NCBI GenBank assembly: GCA_026874595.1
Contig: CM049310.1
Span: 69,701,556 to 69,765,555 of the forward strand
Origin: Sipunculus nudus
Lineage: Eukaryota; Annelida; Sipuncula; Golfingiida; Sipunculidae
DNA: 64,000 nt
Direction of reading: 5' to 3'
The translations under genes were made by a program, and so were the position numbers. The first letter of the stretch is position 1. Each line of letters begins with the position of its first letter. The notes beneath the pieces were generated by a model. That model saw only the letters and a program-made list of their open reading frames with translations, was not told the origin of the DNA and made no database searches. Below are positions 38,301 through 52,317 of this stretch, piece by piece.

Positions 38301-41131
38301 CAGCATTTTGATGTAGTGAAGGTGATGATTTGATGATCATCAAGAATGATAATCCACGTCTTTGGTCATTGAACCATTTATACCAGTTATTACTTCCACC
38401 AAGGGGCGGGGATAATGTTTTTTTACGGCGTTGGTTGTTTGTCTGTTAGAAATATTACTTAAAAAGTTATAGATAAACTTTCATGAAATTTTTAGGATAG
38501 CTCGGCAATGATACAAGGAACAATTGATTAAATTGAGGGGTATTCCGGGTGCTTTTATATGTATTAACTTAATTTTATAGCTCTTCATGTAAATGCATGA
38601 ATATGAAATAAGTATAAGAGTTTTCAATAACCAGGAAAATCTAACAAATAAAATCAAAATTAATAATTATAAAATATATATTTATAATAAAATGCCAGGT
38701 CAGCCAATTAATCCCTTCTAGAGGTGCCCGGGGCCCGAAAACAGTAGGGAAAGAGATCCTTTAGATGCTCTTCAGAAATGCTCTAGAACAATCATCTTAC
38801 TCGGACATCTATCAAGGATCGGTGAAAACACACCTGTTCCATGTGACATATTACTTGTCATCGTCATCTACTGTGATGTCCACTTTATGTATGAATTCTC
38901 AGTTATCTAGTCTGCTGCAAATCTATTTTTAGTCATTTTTATATTGTCTTATCTGATACCATTTTTTAAATTATCCTGATGTATCTTATTTTGTCTAGTA
39001 CCTTAGAACTAGTGTATTTTAATAAATGAACTTGGCACTTTAATATTTTAAAATAGAATAAATAAAAAGTAGTTATTAACACTAACAAATTATTGTTTTG
39101 TTTTCTTTATGTTACATATTTGTGTAGATCATCCCGTGTAGTAATCATCCCAACCCTGTTTGTTGTTGGGCAACACTAATTGTAGGAATTAGAGGTCGCT
39201 CGGTAAAGCGCATACTCCCCCAGAGGAAAAGCAGCCCAAACCTTTTTTTGACACCATAAGGAAATTTGTTCTTCCATGGCCCTTAAAACCCTTTAAATAG
39301 TTCCATGAAGAGGGGTTCAGTAGTTATTGTGCACTCCTTCCCACAACTTGTTAAAAATATAAACCGACAAACAAAAACAGACAGGAATGAAAACTTAACG
39401 TACTTTTCGGAGGTAACAGCTCTATATATATTTCTTGATCGTGACCAGATTTTCATAATTTGTTGGTATGTTTGTAAAATCAATGTTTTGTTTTTCTCCA
39501 GCTGGCCCCCATGTCGTGGAGCGCGGACATCCTGGCCAGCGGGACAGCCCTCCACCTCCTGGACGACCTGGTTTATGTAGCTACAAACGACGGCAGAGGT
39601 AAGTAACCTTGTCCATATATACCGTATAACCTCGTATATCCGAACAGCTTGGGAACAAAACATATGTTCGGCTACACGAGATATCGAATGAGTAATTTTT
39701 ATATACAAATCTAAACATTTGATAAACAATGAATTATACATACATGGGTGCTTATTTTAAGATCTTATACCTGAAACTCTACCATCACCTTTGTTTTTTT
39801 AATTATACCAGGAACGAACCGATGCATGAAGAAAGGTTGCAGGTCTAAAGTCGAATTTAAAACCAGGCTTGAACATGCGAGATTACATATAATTATGTGT
39901 GGCCCATATCTTAATAAACGAGTGCAATATTCCTGTAACTACAGTCAAAAAGACCACATATACCAAAGTTCTGTTGACTTGAATGTTGATAAAACAAAAC
40001 CAGGTAAAGTAAATTCTCCTTTAAAGCAACTAAAAATTATATTTTACTCAGACTTCTTGGCTTAATTATTTCCATATATCTTGAAACTTCAATGCACATC
40101 GAGATCAGACAATTTCGGAAAGATATATATCAAGTTAGCATACACATATTAAGTTAACCAATTATTTAACATAAAAGGGATACGTGTGGCTTTGGATAGA
40201 CATTAACTTGGAATGTGTTTGCATTATGTGAGCAAATAATGAAACCAAGGGTTTTCCATTGAAAATAAAAGTTTTTAGTGACAAACAAAATTGAAAATTT
40301 ATGACATGAAACATATATCTTAAACTATTTCCTGTTTGGTTACTATGACAGCATAGACATCCGGTCATTTTGCCTTTTGTTCTGTTAAAACAGTTGCGAG
40401 TCGTTTGCACCATTTGACATCTGGTTATAACCAAATTTCCTAGAGCTAACGAATGCAGCATAAGACGTTCCAGTGAAGTTTAACTTTGTACATGCATCGA
40501 GATACGGAGCTTCAGCGGGCACTCTCAGAAACATTTTTCTTCACAAGCAGACAAGTGATCCATTTTGGCAGGCAGTTCATGAGCTATGTTTCCTTGACCT
40601 GTCAGAGTCAAGTGTTTAAGTTAACACAGCATGTCTGTGTGACTGCTATAAAGCAAAGTCTACACATTAAAACAATACTTGCTTAGCCCTGTCTTAACTT
40701 CCGCCAGGAAGGCTCTCCGTATATGTACTCGAGTATAACCTGTGTTGTAAAATATGCAAAAAAAAGTTGAGTTAATTGAAATGTGTTGATAACTTTTGTC
40801 AAGTTCAAAAACTTTTTTGTTATTACTATCGGTGTCGGAATCATTATTAAATTTGTTGTATAACCATTGCAATCTAAAAATATTTGCATTCTAATGAATA
40901 CAAGCCTCCGCCATTCATTTATGCGGCCAATATTCCCAGTTTCATTCACGCAGCGACTTTATACATTTGTGACTATTCCTTGATTACCTTCCTGGATCCG
41001 GATCATGTTCCTGATACACACTAAACAGCTGAAAATACATGTATTTTTGTTATTGTTGTCAGTGGCGTCGATTTGTTTTCAAATGAACCCACGAATATTG
41101 AAATATCCTTTTCCAGAGTGTGTGTATATAT

Positions 41132-41211
<80 letters not shown>

Positions 41212-44200
41212 TATGGCTCAGGTCTTTCAAAATAATTTATAACCCATCTAGTAATGCAGGCAGAAAGGCAGAATTGAACCAGAGTCTATCATACTTATTA
41301 TTCACACATTTTATTTCCACTATCTAACTCTTTATATTTGAATAGCTTGGGCGTGGGGGGGGGTGATTACATTGATATATACCCTATGTCTATTTTTACC
41401 AGAAGATCTACCATGATGTCCCTACTGGAAAGCACCGGTTACTTCACATCATGCACCGGAAGTTCATATTACAAAGATGAATGCAAAGAAAAACAATACA
41501 AAACAATATGAAGATGTACATGAAACATCATTTTAGAACTAGAACCACGGTAATTAACGGTATGCGGTACGACACCGATATATTGTATCAAATGTTAATC
41601 TACTGAATATAATAAGGATGATAGGATAGGACTGGTTGTTTTCTGCCCCAGCACAACAGTAAGCTCCCTTTTTTCCTGACTTGCCTGACGATCATAATTA
41701 ATTTGTCTATATATAAAGGTAGGGATACATTAATTAGCCATTCATTTTCCTATATCTTAGGGAATGGGGCTGTTCTCGTGTTTCATATCTCTCACGACAA
41801 GTACCGATCGTCTGTATGACTAATATTGTACACTGAATTCGTGGTGCAAAACACAACCGATAGAACCTCTCTTCCCTAGCAGTGAGCATTGCAAGGAGGG
41901 ACGCCCTTATATGATAATATTACATAAACGCTACTTACTGTTAATGATCAAGGTACACCTTGAAAGAGAATTTTATAATTCATTGTTTTATTGCCTCCGC
42001 CAGGAGGGTGTGCGTTCATCCCCGTTCGTGTGTGTGTTTGTGTGTTGTGTGTTTGTGTGTTTATTCACAACAGAACTGACGCAGTCATAAACGACATCTC
42101 ATAAAAAAATGTTAAATGCATTCGGAAATCAGCCAATAAAGAATCGATTAGATTTTGACACATGATCCGGATTCAAGAACACTTTTAAGAATTATTAAAA
42201 AAAAATGCACATTCAGGTATGGACGAATTAACTTGGGAATATGGGACAGACACAGCAGAGGCTTGCATACCTTGGAATGCAGATTTCTAGTTTATAATCA
42301 TAACTTTAATGTGAATGATCAAATATTAGGTTAGATACACTGATATGATACGTTTTAGTCGCATGATAACTTGATTTAATTTGACACACCCCGTGCAGAA
42401 ATACCATTTTGATATTTGATAGACAACGAAATAATAAATTATGTGCACCGTGTGAAACACTTGACCCCGAATCGATTATCGAACGCATTTTCTCTGGCAA
42501 TAATACGTTTGATGTTGACGGTATGATATAGATTTGATAATATACCTTGTCTGTACGCAAGTGTAAGAAATAAGGAGATTAGTGGTGACCTGAGGTGCCA
42601 GCGGGGGTTATATGTATACAGAACACTCAACTTAATGTAGACGATGCATACTTAGGACAATGGCCCTCTTTTTAGACCTTACGAATGACACGACAGTTAT
42701 TCTTTTGCATTTTCCTCATATCAGTGACATGACCGAGAAGTACGCCAGACTGGCCAAACTTTTTTTTTCATTCTGAGGTCAATGTTTTTATATGGTGCAT
42801 TTAAAAAGGCATGACAATTGATGGGTTTAATTTATACGAAAACTTGCATCTGTTCAAAATTTGAACAAGGCCCGTGACGGCCAAATACGCGTTCGGTCTA
42901 ACATTCAATTTGAGAGATATTATCCAAACATATCATATCCTAACCAGATATTAGGCTTCTAGTTTGTCAAGACCATAATTAAATCCAGTTCCACAAGTTA
43001 AACTCTCCGATGTGACTGTATAACTCAGAACTCAATACAATTTAATTGACGATAAATTAAATTAACGTAAAGTAAATGTGTGATATACATATATATTATG
43101 CAACTGAAATTCACTCTGCAGAAATTAATGTCCGTCAGGAGAACATTACTAAGGAAGAATCCTTGCGCTGTGGCCACCCATATGACGGCGGAGAGTCAGT
43201 TCATACTTGAATATAAATCAATTTATATTAATGCACGTATAAATAAAAATTCAGTGCATCGTCATTCTCTGTTGATTATAACTAAAGTTATTTTCAAGTA
43301 GTATTACAATCATCAGTAACCATTAACAAAGAAAAGAAAATACATGTTGTGAAAAAAAAAAAGAGAAATATGAATATTATCACAATGTGATATTTCAACT
43401 TAACATAGCATAGAGTAGAATATTTAGAAGTCTAGCAATGATTAAATTGTTAAATAAAAATCCTAAGACTGCTAATTATGAAAATTTTATACTTAAGACA
43501 ATGAGTTATCCCCCCCCCCCCCTTGAAGATACAGTGAACGCTGTTTAATATGACAACCCGTGGGGCTATCCTTATCTTATAGGTGGTCTTTTTAGACAGA
43601 TCAGTTTTAATCAATATGAAGGTTTTCGGTTCACTCACGGGAGTTCTTAATAGACAGGTGGTCTTATTAGGCAGGAGGTCTTTCAGACATGTTCCACTGT
43701 TAATTCACGCCACTTGCTGTGCGTGACCTGTGTTTATTCTGTTAACCTTTATGTCTTTTAACCAACAAGAAGGACGGATTGCCCTGTCCCACATAACAGA
43801 GAAAACACCACAACGGTATAAAAGTCAGATGAGTGGCACCTACATGGGCGTTGTTACTCGTCAATAATCTTTAGTACAAGCATAGATAACATTGTGTAAA
43901 CACTAAACCCTACAGAAACCTCAGACTACCAATTCAAAACCAAATATGCCTAATGTTTTTCATTGACCTCAATCTCATTGCTCGGTTGCATATGTATGCT
44001 ACACTTTTATTAGCCGGTTGACATGAAATCACGGCTTGTTTTATTCCAACTGATTGAAGCATGCGTCTAGCATAACCAAAGAAGATTGCATATTATCTTG
44101 CGAGAAATATTTAAAAAACGATACAAATATTTAATTTCTGCAAATCAGATCGAAAACCATTCTGATTTCACTTGTGTATGATGGGACCTCATGCGTGTGT

Positions 44201-47200
44201 CTGTATTTATGTTGTTTGTTGTCCATCTGTGTTCCTGTTATGTTTGTTTGTCTGTGCGATCCGTTTCTAAAAATGGTCGACATAAAATCATAAACATTTT
44301 GTTGTGACTTAGATATTCAGACAAGATGGGCTATTGAGTTTTGAAAGTGATTCGTATTTTGGTTTAAAATTAATGAGGGCTGGCTCTACTGGTGCCGTAT
44401 AGTTTGTCCATGGAGAACAGTACCAAGGTCATGGGCTAATTGGGCATGTTTAATTTTATATATGCTGCCTCAGAAACACACTCTCTTCAATGCTTAATCT
44501 TTTTTTTAATCTGATCCACAGTGATTAAGTTCTCGCTAGAGGGCGCCATTGTGTCGATTCACAAACTCTGCCTCCCCGTTGCCTGCTTCATCGAGCAAGA
44601 CGACTTCCTGTACGCCTGGTGTCCCGCCAGAAACCCTCTCGGTCAGACTAAAGGAGTCATCTACGGTGAGATCTTTTCCTTATACAATGTTGTACAAGTT
44701 GATTACATTATGAACACTGTCGTGTTGACCAGAACCACTATTTTTATTCAGTTTTTGTTTATATTCGTTTATATGTTTGCATGTTAGTTATGTAGGTTTT
44801 GAAGCATTGTGTAAGGGTGGGACATTGGTTATGTATTGGCCCATTAAATTTTAGTGCAGATCCGGTTAAAGATGTGCAAGCATGATGATTGTTTTTTCCC
44901 TTGATATATAGCGCTCTATTGACTTCAAATCTAATTTTGTGGAACGTTTGTAATCATTGTTGCTGTGTGCCTTGTACATATAGTTATTCCCTGACAATTG
45001 GTAAAACTTAAGATGTATTCATTACAGATGTATGTAATGAACAGCCTCGACGCATAGCAGAAGTGACAGACTTCGGCATTGTGGTGAGCATAATGTTCAT
45101 ATATAGATATTTTAAAGGTGCCAATTCACCTGCCTTTTGAAAAAGAATGTATGTGATTTTCGGCTTCCTCTGATCTAAGGGTAATTCTGAAAAATTTTTA
45201 AAACGCCTCCGTGAAGGATTTATGAATTTTTATCAACAACGTGTTTGTAAACACAGCAATGTTAACAAAAGAACGTGAAAAAAAATATAACCTTGGTAGT
45301 TTGCATACAAACCGAGGTAGATTTATTTGTTGCAAAACGGCATTACCAAAGCTCTAGCTTATCCGGCTTGCCGCCAAATGCCCTTGATGAATTTATTTTG
45401 ATTATTTTGGCGGACCCCCGCATACTATAAACATGTTGATATAAGCGAAAGCAGCCTGTATACGGTGATGTCCACGTTTTCTGGTCTATTTTTATAAAAG
45501 CTCCAAAGGATTGCCTTTAGTTTATAAAGGTCAGATAAGTGATGGGGCCTGTTTAGGCACTAACCTATAACTTGTGTTTCCTGCATGTAATGTGCATTTG
45601 CCGCCAGGAAATAAAGCTTTTTTCAGCGATATCAGAAAACTAGTAGACAGTCTGGTTCAAAACCCTATCTATCCCCTTGACATGTGTACATGAATTTACT
45701 TTACAGCATGCTGTGTACAAGCTGTACACTTATTCAAGATGCCAGTACAAAGTGCAGACCTTAAATATCGACCGCTACTTGAAATATCCCCATAGATAAA
45801 CAAGGTTGATTGAAGTTCAATCGTTAACGAGACCAATTTAAGCCGGGTGATCCGGAGCCCCGGAAGGCATGAGGTCGTCGGAGGTATCTTGTCATAGTTG
45901 CTGTTACCTCATGTACCTAATGTAACAGCTGGCAATAAAGTCCTACGCTGAAACCCTATATTTCTTGGTCATTCATGAAGTTGTTACTTTCTGGTAATAT
46001 GCCGCTGGAAACCATAACTGACAAAGTATATAAATATATATGTGTGTGTGTGTGTGTGTCCAACGTGTGCCAAGGAACTGTCCCATGTCTTAGTGCTAAA
46101 CAATGATGAGACATCGCTGTGATTTTTTCCACATGATCCAAGCTTTAGAATCATTAATCTTCTTTCAACTGACGGACACTGCTGGTGAGCTGAACATATG
46201 GCCGTGCCATGTTTTAGCATTTATAAGATCAATCGAGTGTTTTTCTCGGGTTTAAACGACAACTTGTCATGGTTGACCCGTGGACACGTTATCGTTATAG
46301 GGTTAAATTCGTACAATTTTTTATACACATTTCATAACTTAAGACAATACAGTCAGCATGTAATTTCAACACGAAATAGTAGCTTTGACAGGTATTTTCT
46401 AAGTTTAAGTATTGTTTCTGAAAGCGGTGCATATATTTTGTATTGAATTTGCTGATTTGTTACTATAAAAGATTATTATTTGTGTGGATGACCTTTAATT
46501 TGATATATTGAGAATGAACCATTTTTTCTAAATAAGCTTTACCTCGACATGCCCACCCTAAACAGCAATCACAATAATTGACACTTACTAGAGTGAAATA
46601 TCGGGAACAGAATGGTTTTTTTTATTGGTCCCCCACATCGATAAACAACTTGTGGTTACTTTATCTTAAGTGGTGTTATATTTGATGGATACGTTGATTT
46701 AACCACGAGTCACTCAATATATCATTAAGGTGACTGGCACCGCTTGAACTTAATAAGGCAAACGATATGAAAGGACAGACATGTAGCCGTATGATTGACA
46801 GGTGATGGTTATAAAATGGTTTGATATTCTTTCTACACGTTTAATGACCGAACTAGATTTGTTTTTGTAGGCTTTTTCAGGACATATGATTAAATTTACT
46901 TAATCAAACCTAAAAGTCGAGTAAAATGATAACACCGGGAATAACTTGATTGACTGATGAATAAAACACTCAGTTATAATTCTTTATCAATGTTTTCCTG
47001 ATGTAGGAAGATGTGTGTGTGTGTGTTTGGATAGTCTTAAGTATTACTTATGAAGTCAGTGGTTAAAAATATATTTCGACCTTCATGATGATTTTGAAAT
47101 AATCGTCGTTTTAAGACATTAAAATATTAGAGAATAAAAATAATAAAATATTAGCGAATACAGGCATAAGCAATCCAATATTTGCAGTAACAATCTTTTT

Positions 47201-50200
47201 ATATCATTATCAATACTTTTTCCTTTTTACGTAGAATATTCACGCCACATTTGTTGACAACCTGGTGGTTCTGTGCGATAATGAAGGTTCACTTCGAGTC
47301 CAGACGATATGGGGCGACCTCAAGTGGGAGAAACAGCAAAATCTTCCTTACGCCGGCTTGGTAAGATAACAGCTCCGCAGTATTGTTTTAATGGTACAAT
47401 ATTACCTAACAGACCTGTACACTCTCACAACCGCTATGCCTAATATAAAAATCATATCTCAGTATAACATTAGAATGTTTTATTACACTTTCCAAAAAAT
47501 TCTTTAAAAACTCTTTCTGATTTCTGTGTTGCTGACTTACAGTATATGTCAACCTAGCTGTGCAAACTCTCGCAGCCATAAATGCTTAAAGAAAAAAAGG
47601 AACAAAAACAGAAGAGCTATCAGTGAGAGGACGATCTGGCTTCTTTCTGAAGGCCTATTGTAATTCACTGGTTCACTCTACAATGCAACCTTCTCCAGTT
47701 CTTTCTCATATATAATAATGAATTCGTACAAAGAAGGTACATCATTTGACAAGGCTGAACAAAAAACAAACTCAAGAAAACAAATGCCGAATTCAAAGTG
47801 GAAACAGATCACATTGAGTGATGAAAAAGTCAATGAAACCTGTGCTAAAAGTGGCAATGTCAGTTATGCCATCTCTTGAATTCACTTAGTTAAGGACGAT
47901 GCTTCCTTAAGCGTGTTTCTCTTCGGAAAATTCTGGAGTCATTACTTTGTAAAAAAAAGTTCAGGTCAATCGTATCTACATTACTTTTATATATATATTT
48001 TTTTTAAAATAAATAACCTTAAATGTTAGCAATAATACTAGTCAAATCATGTCTCCCCCTGTGAGCTATAAAAACAACAAGTAAATTATTACACCTGCAT
48101 AATATCATTTAATAAATATATTCTCTTTTTCATGCTCAATTTAAGACTTTCAGACACTGACAACCAAATAAATGTATGTGAATTGTAGGGTAGTTTCCAA
48201 ACTGTACGTAGACCTTTGTTATAGGTACTTATTGTATACTTCATATTTTTATGCCTTATGTATAAACGCACACATGACTTAAAGCTTTAAGGCCAAGAAC
48301 AAACAGTAGAATACACATGCGTAACCTGTATAAACCTACGTGACATGGTTATGTCAAAGTAATAGTAATCTAATGCTACATTCAGTGCTGGTACAAGACG
48401 ATAACAGTGTGTTCTCCCCTTCAGCTGACGGCCGAGCGCTCAGGTATTTACGTGGGGCACAAGAGGAAACTAGTCAAGTACAGTCTGGAGGACGGAGAGG
48501 AAATCTGGAGTTTTGACATTGAAGGGAGGCACTACAAGATTGAATGTTACGAACAAGTAAGTCTGGTAATGTAACGTGATCACATATTAAAAAGTAAAAG
48601 AGAATTGCCATTATATTTGGAAAGGCACTACATGGAGCTTTACCTCGTCAGTATTCCAGTAAATTTCATTGAAAGAATGCACACCTTCGAGATTAACAGA
48701 TAATGCAAATTAATGGTAACTGTATGTGATGTATATATGCATTTTAACTTTCATTATAACATTGTAGAATTCGGATTATCTGTTTCTGGTGGTTAACGGC
48801 AAGGTGTTACAAGTTAACAAGGCGGAAGGGAGTCTGGTTCGACAGTTCTGTCCAAGACGACACAAAGCAAGCGGCATCGGAATCAGTCAGGACAAACTTA
48901 TCACGGGGAGCTGTCCGTCCGTGTGAGTACACACACAAATAAACACACACTGTCAGGACAGACTTTTCACGGGGAGCTGTCTGTCCGTGTGACAACATAA
49001 ATAAACACACACACTGTCAGGACAGACTTATCACGGGGAGCTGTCCGTCCGTGTGAGTACACACACACACACACACAAACACACTATCAGGACAGACTTA
49101 TCACGGGGAGCTGTCTGTCCGTGTGAGTACACACACAAAGAAACACACACACTGTCAGGACAGACTTATCACGGGGAGCTGTCCGTCCGTGTGAGTACAC
49201 ATACACACACAAACACACTATCAGGACAGACTTATCATGGGGAGCTGTCTGTCCGTGTGAGTACACAAACACACACACTGTCAGGAAAGTCTTACCATCC
49301 ATGTAAGAACACACACATACCCAAACACACAGACACTGACAGGCTGATCACGGGGAGCTGTCCACCCGTGTAAGGACACAAACAGTCGGGACAGACTTAT
49401 CACTTCCAGCTGCCTATCACTTTCGTCCTTATACGTATACACAAACACAAACACACACACTAACAAGGGCATTGGTAATAGTCACGACAGGTTTATTAGA
49501 GCTGACTGGTACACGCCACACACTGAAAGACTACCGGTGTATGCACGCGGTATTAGTACACTGTACAACTGTTCGTCTCTTCGGTTGTGCACTTAATTTC
49601 CTCTTTAAACTTAATTTCCTAAAACATACAGATTACCGTGCTTGCAAACAATAAATTTGATTACAATTGTTATATAAGGTAATATGCTCATTGACTCAGC
49701 ACAGACCGCGTATTTCATATGGGGACACATAAACTTAATGTAACTGAATTTAACTCGCAGGAGTAAATATCTAAATTGTCTAGGTAATCACAAAACCATT
49801 GGAGAAATGCACCAAGCTAGAAATAACAGGTAACTGTACTACACTCGGACTATTTTCTTTCATGGAGCTGGCGTTCTTATATATAACAATGTTTTAGTGA
49901 AATCAGACAAAAAAGGAAATCACCTGTTTTGAGTCAAACATTGAATTAACACCTGAAAATTATCTTTATAAGTGTATCTGAATTAAACCCTATTTCGATG
50001 ACTGGATAATCATAAACATGCGCTCACACATACACACGCAAACACTCGGTATCAATAGATTTGTAATACCGACTGTAACAGTATAATTTAACAGTCCGAT
50101 ACCTGTGGTATGTTTTATGTTACATGACAGCTGAACTGTTCTACAGCCTGATGTTTTGTTGTTTTGGTAGACTTACAGACATGATTTAATGTAATTAATA

Positions 50201-51554
50201 ACAACACGTGTCACAGCACTGTGGGCCTGCATTACAAACCAACAGATATTTAAACCCGTACATATATGTACGTGGTCGTGAGTATTGCTCGAATCTTTGT
50301 CATTATAATCACCTGCATGAGACCCACAGACGCCTAGCCGTGATTATGTGAACCAGGTGTTTCTGCCTGAGCAAAAAAAAATCCTCCAGTATTCTGACAC
50401 ATCATTTCATGCCCTCAGCATGCATGCAATATATATTCAGGCATTTGTTGCAAAGGAGAAGATTAACAAGTTAACCTTCAGAAAAGCTAATACCAATAAA
50501 AGGCAACATGTAGTCTTAGATCTGGTTATTTTTTTTTGTTACCGTAAACCTCAAACAATAAAGGTTTCAAAAACTCATGTGCACAGTTGTGTTTAGTTGT
50601 AAAACCGGACGGTAGATGTCGCTTTCATCAGTCTCATGTTCTCATGAGTGCGCTCCGAAAACCGAGCAAGTTCAAGCTTGCAACTAAAATGGCCTCACTA
50701 ACCTAAATATAACAGATTAGCAAATTTTATCAAGTCAGGATGGCCGAGCGGTCTAAGGCGCTGCGTTCAGGTCGCAGTCCACTTCTGTGGGCGTGGGTTC
50801 GAATCCCACTTCTGACAGGACAATTTTTCACACTTAACCCCCGTAAGTATGTACTGATCAACCACAGCAACTTCTTTTTCTCCCAGTGAATACCATTGGA
50901 TAAAATAAATGTTGGCTCTGTCCATTTCGTTCCAAACATCTGTGTGTTTAAACTGATTTGGAATATTTTATTTAAGAAGATTAAAAAAACTTTAATCATA
51001 CCAAAAGAGCTTAAATAATAATAAGAAGAATAGGAATATTATTGTCATCATGAAAATCATTAATATTATTATTATAATTATGATCATGATTATTATACCT
51101 CCACCAGTTCAGTATTATGTTTCCCATTGGTTGTTTGGTTAGTTATTTGGTTGGTTGGATTGTCTGTAAGCAACTTAATTTTCGCCAAAAAGTTGTTTAT
51201 TATTATTATTATCATTATTATTATTTTCATTATCAGTATCATTATTATCTTTATTAACAGAATATTTAATCTGGAGACGGGAGAAGAGATGTACCGCATG
51301 AACTTTGCTGGAAGATTAGGAGAGGGATGTATGAAGGTAGGCTGCTAGCAACCACTGACTGGGTCGATTTGTATTGAATAAAATCAAGAAATTAAACGGT
51401 ATATTGGGTTTATTGTCACACAGAAATGGAAATGATCCAGAAGTAATTGTCTTTCAAACGAATATATTCCTTATTTAGTATATTCTAATCAATATTGTAT
51501 CATTTAATTACCAGCATTAAAACAATTTATTGCATACAACTGTACATGAGAACC

Positions 51555-51635
<81 letters not shown>

Positions 51636-51730
51636 TATATATACAATAATATTTGTTTATATTTCAATAATATATTATTATTAGTAGTTGTAGTAGAGGT
51701 AGAAGTAGTAGTAGTTGTAGTGTTATTCTC

Positions 51731-51769
<39 letters not shown>

Positions 51770-52180
51770 GCTCCGCTTAAATTGTACTGATTGTATTGCT
51801 CACAAAAATATTAAAATGTCTTTATAAAGAGATATTACCGTAACTTCGCCTTCATCCTTCGTTTCCAGATCCATAGCTCTGGACTGACGTTCACCGTGTG
51901 GGACCGACTGTATTGTCTGGACCTGTCACCGGAAAGCGTTACACGTGCCTTGGTAGGCGTTATTCAGGGTTATTACTCGCTGTGTGGATCTGGTTTTATG
52001 ACTGTTTATAAGGAATAAGACTTTATATACAGGTTTAAATTTCCTCCCCTTTTCTTCATTTTACTATATAATAAAAAGCATCCGCATCATTACTTTGGTT
52101 ATTATTTCTGTTATTTAGATGATAATGATGATGGTTATTTATATTTATTATTATTATTATTACTGTTGTTGTTGATGTTA

Positions 52181-52236
<56 letters not shown>

Positions 52237-52273
52237 GTTGTGATTATAATTTTAATTATAATTAATATTATCA

Positions 52274-52317
<44 letters not shown>

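Noticed and set aside
39180-39250. tRNA/SINE-head-like segment (GAGGTCGCTCGGTAAAGCGC)
   Set aside because: Only an A-box-like piece; no B box or fold could be found.
49053-49373. 106-codon repeat protein over the donor minisatellite
   Set aside because: A different frame from the exon and built from (CA)n and donor copies; an artefact of the repeat.
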